Made by a program: the position numbers and the translations under genes
Shown here: one piece after another, positions 1 to 10,536 of the stretch
Layout: every line of letters begins with the position of its first letter
Numbering within the stretch: position 1 is the first letter of the stretch
The notes under the pieces: generated by a model
Database searches by the model: none
What the model was told of the DNA's origin: nothing
What the model saw: only the letters and a program-made list of their open reading frames with translations
From: Rhodocyclales bacterium GT-UBC
GTDB lineage: Bacteria > Pseudomonadota > Gammaproteobacteria > Burkholderiales > Rhodocyclaceae
DNA length: 64,000 nucleotides
NCBI GenBank assembly: GCA_003583745.1
Contig: QXPY01000005.1
Coordinates: forward strand, 1 to 64,000
Reading direction: 5' to 3'

Positions 1-55
1 AACTCTCGACCTATACCTTGGCAAGGTATCGCTCTACCAACTGAGCTACTGCCGC
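1..55 (-). tRNA. tRNA-Gly (GCC), cut by window start
   Basis: The 5' part of a minus-strand tRNA with anticodon GCC. It is identical to the complete tRNA-Gly at 322-397, and its 3' end lies outside the window. Confidence 0.93.
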
Positions 56-66
56 TCATGAAACTT

Positions 67-142
67 TGGCTCCCCGACCTGGGCTCGAACCAGGGACCTA
101 CGGATTAACAGTCCGGCGCTCTACCGACTGAGCTATCGAGGA
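67..142 (-). tRNA. tRNA-Asn (GTT), copy 2 in transcription order
   Basis: A 76-nt minus-strand cloverleaf with a fully paired 7-bp acceptor stem (one G-U), anticodon GTT in loop CTGTTAA and an encoded 3' CCA at 67-69. It is identical to the copy at 409-484 and is followed 11 nt later by tRNA-Gly. Confidence 0.96.
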
Positions 143-156
143 ACTACAGGCGCAGG

Positions 157-184
157 ATTATAAATCGAAACAACTCGGATTCAA
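157..184 (-). promoter_or_regulatory. promoter of the downstream Asn-Gly tRNA unit
   Basis: On the minus strand a -35 TTGAAT (179-184), a 16-bp spacer and a perfect -10 TATAAT (157-162) lie 14 bp before tRNA-Asn. The second tRNA unit can therefore be transcribed independently of tRNA-Thr. Confidence 0.7.
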
Positions 185-241
185 ATCCCGCAACAACACA
201 AAGCCAACAAACCAGCACCCGTTTCACGCCAAGAAGCGCGG

Positions 242-316
<75 letters not shown>

Positions 317-321
317 CAACC

Positions 322-397
322 TGGAGCGGCAGAAGAGTCTCGAACTCTCGACCTATACCTTGGCAAGGTATCGCTCTACCAACTGAGCTACTGCCGC
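322..397 (-). tRNA. tRNA-Gly (GCC)
   Basis: A 76-nt minus-strand cloverleaf with acceptor GCGGCAG/CTGCCGC, anticodon GCC and an encoded CCA at 322-324. It is the middle gene of Asn-Gly-Thr. Confidence 0.96.
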
Positions 398-486
398 TCA
401 TGAAACTTTGGCTCCCCGACCTGGGCTCGAACCAGGGACCTACGGATTAACAGTCCGGCGCTCTACCGACTGAGCTATCGAGGAAC
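343..486. repeat. 144-bp direct repeat, copy 2 (Gly-Asn tRNA unit)
   Basis: An exact copy of 1-144 that includes both tRNA genes and the spacer. tRNA-Thr and a second promoter lie between the two copies. Confidence 0.95.
409..484 (-). tRNA. tRNA-Asn (GTT), first gene of the cluster
   Basis: Minus-strand tRNA with anticodon GTT and an encoded CCA at 409-411. It is the promoter-proximal gene of the cluster Asn-Gly-Thr-(promoter)-Asn-Gly. Confidence 0.96.
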
Positions 487-498
487 AACAGGGCGCGC

Positions 499-526
499 AT
501 TATAAATTCGAATTCAGGCTTTGCAA
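499..526 (-). promoter_or_regulatory. promoter of the tRNA cluster
   Basis: Minus strand: -35 TTGCAA (521-526), 16-bp spacer, perfect -10 TATAAT (499-504), then a GC-rich discriminator GCGCGCCC. Such discriminators are usual for stringently controlled stable-RNA promoters. Confidence 0.75.
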
Positions 527-598
527 CAAAATTTCTGCATTTTCTGCTGCCAACCCGAGATTTTTTCGTGCAGAAAGCCACCCGCCGCGCAAAGACAC

Positions 599-630
599 TT
601 GTCATGAATTGGTAACACGAAATTTATACA
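599..630 (+). promoter_or_regulatory. candidate Pho box and -10 of the gsp operon
   Basis: TTGTCAT (599-605), GAAT, TGGTAAC (610-616) fits the 7-4-7 layout of a PhoB site (CTGTCAT-N4-CTGTCAC), with 6/7 and 4/7 matches. A TATACA (625-630) follows 8 bp later as a possible -10. The rest of the 485-691 gap shows only a small GTCGG/CCGAC hairpin. Assignment by eye. Confidence 0.35.
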
Positions 631-691
631 GTCGGTTTTTCCGACAAGATCGATCCACGCCGCCCGCCCGGCTAACACAAGGAAGCATCAC

Positions 692-1210
692 TTGGCATGG
701 TCAACTCACGTGCTGTCCATTCGTGCATCACAGTATTTTTCCCGAACACCGTTGATCAAGGCTTCGATCGCCATTGCCTTGACGCTGCTCATCGTCGGCG
801 AATCCTGGCTGAATATCGAGCTAGCCTGGTCCTTGCGTGAGCACGCCCATGCACCGCCGCCCGCCCCGCCTGGCGAACTGGGCGACATTGCCCGGCGCAT
901 CGCACACAGCCACCTGTTCGGCGAAGCCGGTAGCGCCCCCGCGCCGGCCGGCCAAGTCGATTTTCGCCTGCTCGGCGTTCTGGCCAGCCGTAACGCCGGC
1001 GAAAGCGTGGCCATTCTGCAATCGACCGATAGCAAGGCGCCGCTACTCGTCAAGCTGGGCGAAAGTCCTGCCCCCGGCCTGCAACTGACTGCGCTCAGTG
1101 CGCACCAGGCCGAGTTGAGCCGAGCCGGCGAAAAACTGACTCTCCCGCTATACCAGCCGACGCAACAGGCGACACCGTCGCTCCCACCTTCCAAACCGGT
1201 TTTTGATTGA
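692..1210 (+). CDS. gspC: type II secretion inner-membrane protein GspC, short form
   Basis: First gene of the T2SS operon. GspC links the inner-membrane platform to the secretin GspD. The 172-residue product has one N-terminal membrane segment (about 21-41), a Pro/Ala-rich linker and a homology-region domain (about 70-155). The chosen TTG start at 692 has AAGGAAG 6 bp upstream; a GTG at 710 is an alternative. The protein ends shortly after the HR domain, so the PDZ or coiled-coil domain of classical GspC (about 270-300 residues) is missing. Its stop overlaps the gspD start (TGATG). Family is clear from position and domain; sequence conservation is modest. Confidence 0.85.
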   Translation: MAWSTHVLSIRASQYFSRTPLIKASIAIALTLLIVGESWLNIELAWSLREHAHAPPPAPPGELGDIARRIAHSHLFGEAGSAPAPAGQVDFRLLGVLASRNAGESVAILQSTDSKAPLLVKLGESPAPGLQLTALSAHQAELSRAGEKLTLPLYQPTQQATPSLPPSKPVFD

Positions 1211-3233
1211 TGTTCACATCCTGCCCGCCCAGCCCCGCATCCACCGTGGCTCGCACCCTGCTGCCCCTGATCTTGAGCGCCTTGCTCACCTTTTCCGCAC
1301 GTGGCGTCGGCGCGGCTGACGAATCGGAGATGACGCTGAATCTGGTCGGCGCCGACATCGAAACCGCTGTCAAGGCCATTTCCCGGATCAGCGGCCGGAA
1401 TTTCCTGATCGACCCACGCGTCAAGGGCAACGTCAATGTCATTTCAGGCAAGCCGGTATCGCGCGAACTGACTTACCAGATCCTGGTTTCCGCCTTGCGC
1501 CTGCAAGGCTTCTCGGTCGTTGAAGGCAAGCACCTGACCAAGATCCTGCCCGAGGCGGATGCCAAGTTTCACGCCGGCACCCGGCGGACGCGGGATACGG
1601 GCGGCGAACAAGTCGTCACACAAGTCCTCGCCGTGCGTTACCAGCCGGCGGCCCAACTGCTGGCCGTTCTCAAGCCATTGGTCGGCAACAACCAATCCAT
1701 CTCGGCCGACACCGGCAGCAACACGCTAATCGTCACCGACTCGGCCGACAACATCGCCCGTCTGGAAAAGGTACTGGCCGCCATCGACATCCCGCGCGGC
1801 GACGAACCGCTGATCGTCAACCTGCGCCATGCCTCGGCGATCGAGGTCGCCGCCAGCCTGAACCGGCTCTATGCCGGCGCGGCGGGGACGCAAGGACAAG
1901 GCGGCCTGAATGCCATCGCCGATTCGCGCAGCAACCGGGTCATCGTACGCTCCGAAAACGCCGGCCAGCTGAGCAAGCTGGTGCCCTTGATCAACGAAAT
2001 GGACAAGCCGGGCGCCGGGCTCGGCAACGTCCGCGTGATCTATCTGAAACACGCCGAAGCCACCAAGGTGGCGCAAACCCTGCGCGCCATCCTGAGCAGC
2101 GAAACCACGGCGTCATCCGGCTCTTCGCTCGTCACGCCGCCAGCCGCTGCCGGCAGTGCCGCCCAGCCGAGCCAGGGCGCATTGCAACCGGGCAGCCTGG
2201 TCCAGGCCGACCCGGCCAGCAACGCGCTCATCGTGACCGCCGCCGAACCGGTCTTCAACAATCTGCGCCAGGTCGTCGACATGCTCGACCATCGCCGCGC
2301 CCAGGTGTACATCGAAGCACTGATCGTCGAGCTGAGCGCCGACCGCGCAGCCGAATTCGGCATTCAATGGCAGGACCTCTCCGGGCTGACCAGCAAGGGC
2401 ACCCGCGTCTTCGGAGGCACCAATTTCGGCGGCACCGGCACCAATATCATCGGCACCGCGCAGAACATCGGCAGCCTCGGCGGCGGCCTGAACATCGGCG
2501 TCGCCAAAGGCACCATCAACATCCCGGGCCTCGGCTCGATCACCAACCTGGGCCTGCTGGCGCGCTTCCTGGAAACGGAAACCCAGGCCAACATTCTTTC
2601 CACCCCGAATATCCTGACCCTCGACAACGAGGAAGCCAAGATCGTCATCGGCAAGAACGTTCCCTTCGTTACCGGCTCGTTCACCACGACTTCGGGTAAC
2701 GCCGCGGTCACACCCTTCCAGACCTACGAACGCAAGGATGTCGGCCTGACCCTGAAGGTCAAGCCGCAAATTTCCGAAGGCGGCGTCGTCCGCGTCCAGA
2801 TCTATCAGGAAGCCTCCTCCGTCCAGGAAAACACCGCCAGCAACTCGGCCGGCCCGACCACCAACAAGCGCTCGCTCGAATCCAACGTCCTGGTCGACGA
2901 TGGCAACATCATCGCCCTCGGCGGGCTGATCGAGGACAACTTCAACCAGGCCGACGAACGCGTCCCTGTGCTCGGCGACCTGCCCTACGTCGGCAACCTG
3001 TTCCGATATCGCAACCGGGAACGCAAGAAGACCAACCTGATGATTTTCCTGCGCCCGCATATCATCCGTGACAGCGGCGGCTACCAGGCCTTGAGCAACG
3101 AACGCTACGACCGTCTGCTCGGCCAGCAGCGCGCACAGGCCGAACAGTTGCGCGACGCCTTCGATGCCGCGCCGGTGCCCATGCTGCCGGCGCGCGACGA
3201 AGCGCCGACCGCTGGCGCGACGAGGGCGCAGCC

Positions 3234-3237
<4 letters not shown>
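1210..3237 (+). CDS. gspD: type II secretion outer-membrane secretin GspD
   Basis: The 675-residue product forms the outer-membrane channel of the T2SS. It has a signal peptide (about 1-35), an N0 domain beginning near [11 protein letters not shown], three N1-N3 repeats, and a C-terminal secretin domain with the signature [16 protein letters not shown] Ser/Ala/Gln-rich loop interrupts N3 near residues 300-330. The ATG at 1210 overlaps the gspC stop; a TTG one codon earlier is possible. No S-domain for a pilotin is obvious at the C-terminus. It overlaps gspE by 4 bp, so the two are probably translationally coupled. Confidence 0.96.
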
Positions 3238-4714
<1,477 letters not shown>

Positions 4715-4718
<4 letters not shown>

Positions 4719-5941
4719 CCGCCTTTCGCTACCGCGCGGTTGATCTCGACGGCAAGGAAATCAGCGGCATCCTCGAAGCCGATACCCTGCGCCTCGCCCG
4801 CCATCAATTGCGCGCCCGTTCGCTCTTTGCGCTCGATGTCAGCGCCAGTCGCGAACCGGCCGATGCCAGCCGCTCGCCGCGTCGCCACACCCTCGGCAAT
4901 GCCGAGCTCTGTCTGCTGACCCGGCAATGGGCGACACTGCTCGAAGCCGGCGTCCCGGTCGAACGCAGCTTGACCGCACTGGGCGAGCAATACGCCGAAA
5001 GCAGCGCGCGCCAGCCTGCTGGCATCCCGCTGCTGCTCGCCGCCATCCGCAGCGAACTGCTGGCCGGCCACCCCTTGCACGTCAGCCTGGCCCGCTTTCC
5101 GCAGACCTTCAGTCCGCTGTACCGGGCGCTGGTTGCCGCCGGCGAGCAAAGCGGCCAACTGGCCGGCGTCATGCTCCGCCTCGCCGACAACCTCGAAAGC
5201 AGCAGCGCCCTCCGGCAAAAGCTGATGCAGGCCCTGATCTACCCGGTACTCGTCTCGCTGGTCGCGCTCGCCGTCGTCATCGGCTTGATGACCTACGTCG
5301 TGCCGCAGGTCGTCGCCGTCTTCCAGCACGGCCAGCAGACGCTGCCCCTGCTTACCCGCTGGCTGATGGCCTGCAGCGACCTCCTGCGCGCCACCTGGCC
5401 GCTTTTACTGGGTCTCGCCGGACTCGCCCTGTGGGGAGGCCGGCGGGCCTGGCGCATTCCCGCCCTGCGCCATCGCCTGCAACTCCGCCTGATGAGCCTG
5501 CCGGCCGTCGGACGCCTGCTGGTCAGCCTGGACAGCGCCCGCCTGGCGCAAACCCTGTCCATCCTGGTCGGCAGCGGCGTCCCCCTGCTCGCCGCCCTCG
5601 AAGCCGGTCCGGCGGTGATCTGGCTGATGCCGCTCAAGGTCGCCGTCGGCAATGCCATCACCGCCATCGGCGAAGGCCTGCCGCTGAGCAAGGCCCTGGG
5701 CCGCGAACAGGTTTTTCCGCCTTTCCTCATCCACATGATCGCCAGCGGCGAAAACAGCGGCCGCCTCGATCCGATGCTGGCCAAGGCAGCCCACCAGCAA
5801 CAACAGGAAGTCAGCAACCGCCTGGCCGTCTTCATGAGCCTGCTCGAACCGCTGCTCATCCTGAGCATGGGCCTCGTCGTCCTGGTCATTGTCCTGGCCA
5901 TCCTGCAACCGATCGTCGAAATCAACCAACTCGTCCGTTAA
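4715..5941 (+). CDS. gspF: type II secretion inner-membrane platform protein GspF
   Basis: Polytopic platform protein that couples GspE to pseudopilin assembly. The 408 residues contain the two tandem T2SSF domains (about 70-195 and 272-395), each followed by hydrophobic segments; the last is near the C-terminus. It starts at ATG inside the gspE stop (ATGA). Confidence 0.96.
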
Positions 5942-5949
5942 ATCCTCAC

Positions 5950-6390
5950 ATGCGCCCCACTCCATTCACTCGCCGCGTCGCCGGCTTCACCCTGATCGAA
6001 ATCATGGTGGTCATCGTCATCCTCGGCGTGCTCGCCGCTCTGGTCGTACCCAAGGTCATGAGCCGCCCCGACGAGGCACGCGGCGTCGCCGCCCGCCAGG
6101 ACATCGCCAGCCTGATGCAGGCGCTGAAACTCTACCGCCTCGACAACCGCCGCTACCCGACAACCGAACAAGGCCTCGCCGCACTGGTCGCCAAGCCGAC
6201 ACTGGCGCCGCTACCGGAAGGCTGGAAGAGCGGCGGCTACGTCGAACGCCTGCCCCTCGACCCGTGGGGCAAGCCTTACCAATACCTCAACCCGGGCTTG
6301 CGCGGCGAAATCGACGTCTTCAGTTTCGGCGCCGACGGGATGGCTGGCGGCGAAGGCAACGATGCCGACATCGGCAACTGGGCGCTCTGA
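5950..6390 (+). CDS. gspG: major pseudopilin GspG
   Basis: A 146-residue major pseudopilin. The prepilin signature is G|FTLIEIMVV with Glu at +5, followed by the hydrophobic helix. The C-terminal half carries the conserved DPWGKPYQY region and a calcium-site-like end (GADGMAGGEGNDADIGNW). The ATG at 5950 is the only one that leaves a normal leader (RRVAG). An upstream in-frame extension exists but runs inside gspF and is not plausible. No prepilin peptidase gene is present in the operon, so PilD/GspO must be supplied elsewhere. Confidence 0.96.
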   Translation: MRPTPFTRRVAGFTLIEIMVVIVILGVLAALVVPKVMSRPDEARGVAARQDIASLMQALKLYRLDNRRYPTTEQGLAALVAKPTLAPLPEGWKSGGYVERLPLDPWGKPYQYLNPGLRGEIDVFSFGADGMAGGEGNDADIGNWAL

Positions 6391-6898
6391 GTCGCCAGCC
6401 AGGACGACGCGGGCGAGCGGTTTCACACTGCTCGAACTCCTCGTCGTCATGGCCATCCTCGGTCTGCTCGCCGTGAGCGTCAATCTCACCCTGCCCGATC
6501 CCCAACGTCAGGCCGAAAGCGAGGCGGCGGCGGCCGGCCGGCGGCTGGTCGAACTGGCCGCCCGTCTCGCCGACGGGCGGGCCAGTCCGGTGGCAGTCGC
6601 CCTCGACGATGGACATCTGAGCCTGCAGGAACAGCGTGCCGGCGCCTGGCTGCCGCTCACCGCCGCCCCCCAGGGCGCCAGCCGCGCGCCGCTCGCCCTG
6701 CCTGATGGCCTGCGGATCAGCGGGCTGGAAATCGACGGCCTGCGCCTGGCCCCGGGCGGCCCGGACAACCGGCGCCTCGTATTCCTGCCTGGCCAGCCTC
6801 CGCTCTTCCGCCTCAGCCTGAGCGGCCGCCATCGCAGCTGGCAGATCGACGGCCTGGCCAACGGACAGATCGAGCTTCATGATGCCCCCCCCCAATAG
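6362..6898 (+). CDS. gspH: minor pseudopilin GspH
   Basis: A 178-residue minor pseudopilin with processing site SG|FTLLELLVVM and Glu at +5. It overlaps the end of gspG by 29 bp; the ATG at 6362 gives a leader of about 19 residues, and no better start lies after the gspG stop. The gene ends in a run of nine C bases shared with the start of gspI. Confidence 0.9.
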   Translation: MPTSATGRSESPARTTRASGFTLLELLVVMAILGLLAVSVNLTLPDPQRQAESEAAAAGRRLVELAARLADGRASPVAVALDDGHLSLQEQRAGAWLPLTAAPQGASRAPLALPDGLRISGLEIDGLRLAPGGPDNRRLVFLPGQPPLFRLSLSGRHRSWQIDGLANGQIELHDAPPQ

Positions 6899-7262
6899 CC
6901 GCCACTGCCGCGGCTTCACCTTGCTCGAAGTGCTGATCGCCCTGGCTATCCTGGCCGTCGGCCTGGCCGCCAGCATCCGTGCCGGCGGTACCGCCGCAGG
7001 CCAGAGCGAAGCGCTGCGCCTGCGCCAACTCGCCGGCTGGACGGCGGAAAACCGTCTGGCCGACATCCGCGCCAGCCACCAATGGCCGGCAATCGGACGG
7101 CGCCAGGGTGAGGAGGAACAAGCTGGCATCCGCCTGCATTGGGCCAGCCAGGTCGAGGCCACCGCCCACCCGCTGTTCCGGCGCGTCGAAATCACCGTCG
7201 CCCCGCCCGACCAGCCCGACGCGCCGCTCAGTCGCCTGGTCGTCTACCTGCCCGCTTCATGA
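6879..7262 (+). CDS. gspI: minor pseudopilin GspI
   Basis: A 127-residue minor pseudopilin with processing site CRG|FTLLEVLIAL. It probably initiates pseudopilus assembly with GspJ, GspK and GspH. The start is one of two adjacent ATG codons (6879 or 6882), directly before a nine-base C tract encoding Pro-Pro-Pro. Its stop overlaps the gspJ start (ATGA). Confidence 0.93.
   Translation: MMPPPNSRHCRGFTLLEVLIALAILAVGLAASIRAGGTAAGQSEALRLRQLAGWTAENRLADIRASHQWPAIGRRQGEEEQAGIRLHWASQVEATAHPLFRRVEITVAPPDQPDAPLSRLVVYLPAS
6885..6893 (+). repeat. C9 homopolymer at the gspH/gspI junction
   Basis: Nine consecutive C bases are read in two frames: the last codons of gspH and codons 3-5 of gspI. A length change would shift gspI in its leader peptide. 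Confidence 0.9.
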
Positions 7263-7870
7263 TCCAACGCCAACGCGCCTTCACCCTGATCGAAGTCCTG
7301 GTCGCCATGACGCTGGTCGCCTTGCTCGGCGTACTCGGCTATCGCGGCCTGGAAAGCACCCGACGCACGGCCGCCCATTTGGCCGACAACGCTCAACGCT
7401 GGCAGGCGGTCGCCCTCGCTACCGAGCGTTTCGGACGCGACGTCCGGCAAGCCATCGATCGCCCCGGCTACCGCGCCGACGGCTCGCCCAGCCCGGCCTG
7501 GTGGGGACGACGTCAACCCGATACGCAACCCGATGCAGCCCACCTGAGCCTGACCCGCCTGGGCGGTGCCGGCGGCGACACGCACCGCCTCGCCTACCGC
7601 TGGACAGCGACCGCCGGCAATGGCGCCGGCAAGCTCGAACTGCTGCTCTGGGCCGCCCCCGAATCGACCACCCCGCCGCGCCGCTATCTGCTCCTCGACG
7701 GCGTCCGCGAGTTGCAGCTCGCCTACCTGAACCAGGCCGGCCAATGGCTCGACGACTGGGATGGCCGGGGTACGGCGCAAAGTCCTCTGCCCCGCGCCGT
7801 CCGCCTGCGCCTTCTGCTCAGCGAAGGCAGCTGGATCGAGCGCCGCTACGACATTCCGGGTGCGCCATGA
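7259..7870 (+). CDS. gspJ: minor pseudopilin GspJ
   Basis: A 203-residue minor pseudopilin. The N-terminus RQRA|FTLIEVLVAM has Glu at +5, but the residue before the cleavage site is Ala rather than the nearly invariant Gly. The rest matches GspJ in length and in the C-terminal RLRLLLSEGSWIERRY region. It overlaps gspI and gspK by 4 bp each. Confidence 0.92.
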   Translation: MIQRQRAFTLIEVLVAMTLVALLGVLGYRGLESTRRTAAHLADNAQRWQAVALATERFGRDVRQAIDRPGYRADGSPSPAWWGRRQPDTQPDAAHLSLTRLGGAGGDTHRLAYRWTATAGNGAGKLELLLWAAPESTTPPRRYLLLDGVRELQLAYLNQAGQWLDDWDGRGTAQSPLPRAVRLRLLLSEGSWIERRYDIPGAP

Positions 7871-8817
7871 AGATGCCGCGATCGACGACGAGACAAGGCG
7901 GCGCCGCGATAATTGCCGCGCTGTTGGTCACGGCGTTGGCGGCGGCACTGGCCAGCAGCCTGCTGGTCAGCATGGACGACTGGCTGAGCCGCGTCGCGCT
8001 GGAGCGCGACAAGCGGGCCAGTCGCGAACTGGCGCGAAGCGCGCTCGACTACGCGCGCAGTGTTCTCGCCGACGACGGCCGGCGCAGCGCCGTCGACACG
8101 CCGGACGAAGCCTGGGCCCGCATCCTGCCCCCGATCCTGGCCGAAGAGGCCGAACTGGGCGGACGGATCGAGGATCTGCAAGGGCACTGGAACCTCAACA
8201 ACCTGCTGCAAAACGGGGTCATCGACGAAGGCGCCGTGGCCACTTACCGCAAACTGCTGCGTGCCCTCGGCGTGCCGGGCGAACAGGCGGTGCAACTGGC
8301 CGACAGCCTGGCCGACTGGCTCGACCACGACGACAGTCCGCGCCCCGCCGGCGCCGAAAGCGCCTACTACCTCGCCTTGCAACCGGCCTACCCGCCGGCC
8401 GGACGGGCACTCGACCAGCTCTCCAATCTGCTGCGCATCAAAGGCTATAGCCCGGCGCTGATCGAACGCCTGGCCCCCTACGTCTGCGTCCTGCCCAGCC
8501 AGCAGCCGGTCAACGTCAATACCGCCCCGCCCGAGGTCCTGCATGCCATTCAACCCGGCCTCGATCTCGACGCCGCGCGGCAACTGGTCCTGAGCCGCCG
8601 CAGCGTCTACTTCCGTGACCTGGGCGACTACCGAAACCGCCTGCCGGCCAGGGACCTGCCCGAAGCCAGCACGGCGCTCGCCGTCGGCAGCAGCTATTTC
8701 CTGGTCCACACCAGCGCCCGCCTGCAAGCCCCCGACGGCGTCGCCACCCGCCTGAGCGCCCTGCTCCACCGCCCCCTGAACAGCCCGCCGACGCTGCTCT
8801 GGATTACCGAACAATAG
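7867..8817 (+). CDS. gspK: minor pseudopilin GspK
   Basis: The 316-residue tip pseudopilin. The short leader ends QG|GAAIIAALLV and, as usual for GspK, lacks Glu at +5. The large periplasmic part has the GspK features: ARSALDYAR, the D-W-L-D-H-D-D calcium region and the helix-hairpin-helix-like VNVNTAPPEVL. The ATG at 7867 overlaps the gspJ stop. Confidence 0.93.
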   Translation: MKMPRSTTRQGGAAIIAALLVTALAAALASSLLVSMDDWLSRVALERDKRASRELARSALDYARSVLADDGRRSAVDTPDEAWARILPPILAEEAELGGRIEDLQGHWNLNNLLQNGVIDEGAVATYRKLLRALGVPGEQAVQLADSLADWLDHDDSPRPAGAESAYYLALQPAYPPAGRALDQLSNLLRIKGYSPALIERLAPYVCVLPSQQPVNVNTAPPEVLHAIQPGLDLDAARQLVLSRRSVYFRDLGDYRNRLPARDLPEASTALAVGSSYFLVHTSARLQAPDGVATRLSALLHRPLNSPPTLLWITEQ

Positions 8818-8821
8818 GACC

Positions 8822-10057
8822 ATGAATCATCTCCGCTTACTGATCGCCCCCGGTTGGCCCCAGACCCATCGCGAATGCGCCTGGGCCCTTTACGCGCCCG
8901 ATGGCCGCCTGCTGCAACAAGGCCACAGCGAACCGCGCCACTGGCCGGGCGTCGCCACTGCCGGCCAGGACGGACCGGACAACCGGCTCACCGGACAAGC
9001 CTGCGACCTGATCCTGCTCGGAGCGCAAAGCGCCCAGTTCCGGGTCAGGCTGCCGCGTGGCCCGGCCGGACAACGCAACGAAGTGATCGCCGCCGCCGTG
9101 GAAGAACACCTGCTCGACGATCCGGAGCACGCCCAGTTAGCGCTGCGCCCGGGCGAAGACAGCAGCGATGGCTGGCGCGACATCGCGGTGATCGACCGCA
9201 ACCGCCTGGCCGGTCTGTGCGAGACGCTCAGGCAACTCGGGCTCAAGCCGCACAGTGCCTGGCCCCTCGCCTTCCTGCTCCCGGCCAAGGGCGAGCAAGG
9301 CCTGGCCTGGGCCGAAGGCGGCCTGCTCGCCCTGCTCCACCCGAACGGCCAGATCCTGCACCTGCCCCTCGACGCAACGCTGGCCGAATGGCCCGCCACC
9401 CTGGCCGAACTCGGCTTTACCCTGCCCGTCCAGGCGGTCGACCGGGAAAACAGCGAAACAGGACGACTCGCCCTGCAAGCCGCGCACAACGCCGGCTGGC
9501 TGCGCATCGCGAGCGACCCGCCCGACCTGGCCATGCCGCCCCCGGACGGCCTGCTCAATGGCCCGCTCGCACCGCCATCCCCCCAGGGCGACTGGCGCCA
9601 GAGTTTCCGCCGGCCCCTGCGCCTGGCCGCCGGGCTCGCCCTGCTCGCCGCCGGCCTCCTCGTCGCCGACTGGGGACGCCTGGCCTGGCAGGCCACGAAC
9701 TATCGGCAGCAGATCGCGCAACACTATCGCGACAGCTTCCCGACCGGCGCCATGGTCGCCCCCTTGTTGCAGATGCAACGGCAGCTCGATCAGCGCCGCC
9801 ACACCAACGGCCAACTGGCAACCAGCGATTTTCTGGCCTTGCTCGCGCCGCTGAGCGAGGTCGCGCACTTCACGGCGCACCGCCTGGACTACGACGGCCA
9901 GCATCTGCAAGTCGAAGCAAGCTTGCCGCCCAGCGGGCTCGACGATTTGCGGCGACGCGCCCGGCAAGCCGGGCAACGTCTGGAGATCGCGCAGCAGACG
10001 CCGGCCGGCGAGCAGCTCAAGCTGAACTTTTCACTGACACCGGATGTTGCCCAATGA
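8822..10057 (+). CDS. gspL: type II secretion protein GspL
   Basis: Bitopic platform protein that recruits GspE and binds GspM. The 411 residues comprise a cytoplasmic actin-like region (about 1-250), one membrane segment (about 266-286, LAAGLALLAAGLLVADW) and a periplasmic ferredoxin-like domain. Sequence is divergent, as is common for GspL; the call rests on layout and operon position. It starts 4 bp after gspK and overlaps gspM by 4 bp. Confidence 0.88.
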   Translation: MNHLRLLIAPGWPQTHRECAWALYAPDGRLLQQGHSEPRHWPGVATAGQDGPDNRLTGQACDLILLGAQSAQFRVRLPRGPAGQRNEVIAAAVEEHLLDDPEHAQLALRPGEDSSDGWRDIAVIDRNRLAGLCETLRQLGLKPHSAWPLAFLLPAKGEQGLAWAEGGLLALLHPNGQILHLPLDATLAEWPATLAELGFTLPVQAVDRENSETGRLALQAAHNAGWLRIASDPPDLAMPPPDGLLNGPLAPPSPQGDWRQSFRRPLRLAAGLALLAAGLLVADWGRLAWQATNYRQQIAQHYRDSFPTGAMVAPLLQMQRQLDQRRHTNGQLATSDFLALLAPLSEVAHFTAHRLDYDGQHLQVEASLPPSGLDDLRRRARQAGQRLEIAQQTPAGEQLKLNFSLTPDVAQ

Positions 10058-10536
10058 ACGCCTTTCGCCAAACCTGCCTCAGCCTCTGGCAAGCGCGCAC
10101 GGCGGCCGAACGTCGCGCCTTGCGCGGCCTTGCCATCGTTCTCGCCCTGGCCGCCCTGCTCCAGTTTTCATGGAGCGCCTACCAGGCCCGCCAGACGCTA
10201 CGCCGTCAGGTGCCCGAACTGGCGCGCGCCGCCGAAACCATGCAGCAGCATCGCCAGGCCTGGCTGGCCCTGGAACAATCCCCGACGACACCCAGGGCGG
10301 CGCCGGGGCACAAGGAGATCGAGCGGCGCCTGCAAGCACTGGGCGCGCTGACGGTCACCTGGTCGGGCGAAAGCCAACTGCAGATCGACGGCGAAGTCGC
10401 CTTCGCAGCCTGGATCGACTTGCTGGCCGAATTGCAGCGCGAGCACGGACTCGTCGTCAGTCGCCTGCGCGCCCTGCCGGCCGGGCCGGGGCATATCGGC
10501 CTGCACGCCGAATTGAACGGCACGGCCACGCCATGA
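10054..10536 (+). CDS. gspM: type II secretion protein GspM
   Basis: A 160-residue bitopic protein with a short cytoplasmic N-terminus, a membrane helix at about 27-44, a coiled-coil-like stretch and a small periplasmic ferredoxin-like domain with the typical VTWSGESQLQIDGEVAF pattern. It is the GspL partner. It overlaps both neighbours by 4 bp. Confidence 0.88.
   Translation: MNAFRQTCLSLWQARTAAERRALRGLAIVLALAALLQFSWSAYQARQTLRRQVPELARAAETMQQHRQAWLALEQSPTTPRAAPGHKEIERRLQALGALTVTWSGESQLQIDGEVAFAAWIDLLAELQREHGLVVSRLRALPAGPGHIGLHAELNGTATP

Larger units (their letters stand above)
1..144. repeat. 144-bp direct repeat, copy 1 (Gly-Asn tRNA unit)
   Basis: Identical base for base to 343-486. It contains the tRNA-Gly fragment, an 11-bp spacer and tRNA-Asn. 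Similarity continues weakly upstream into the two tRNA promoters. Confidence 0.95.
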
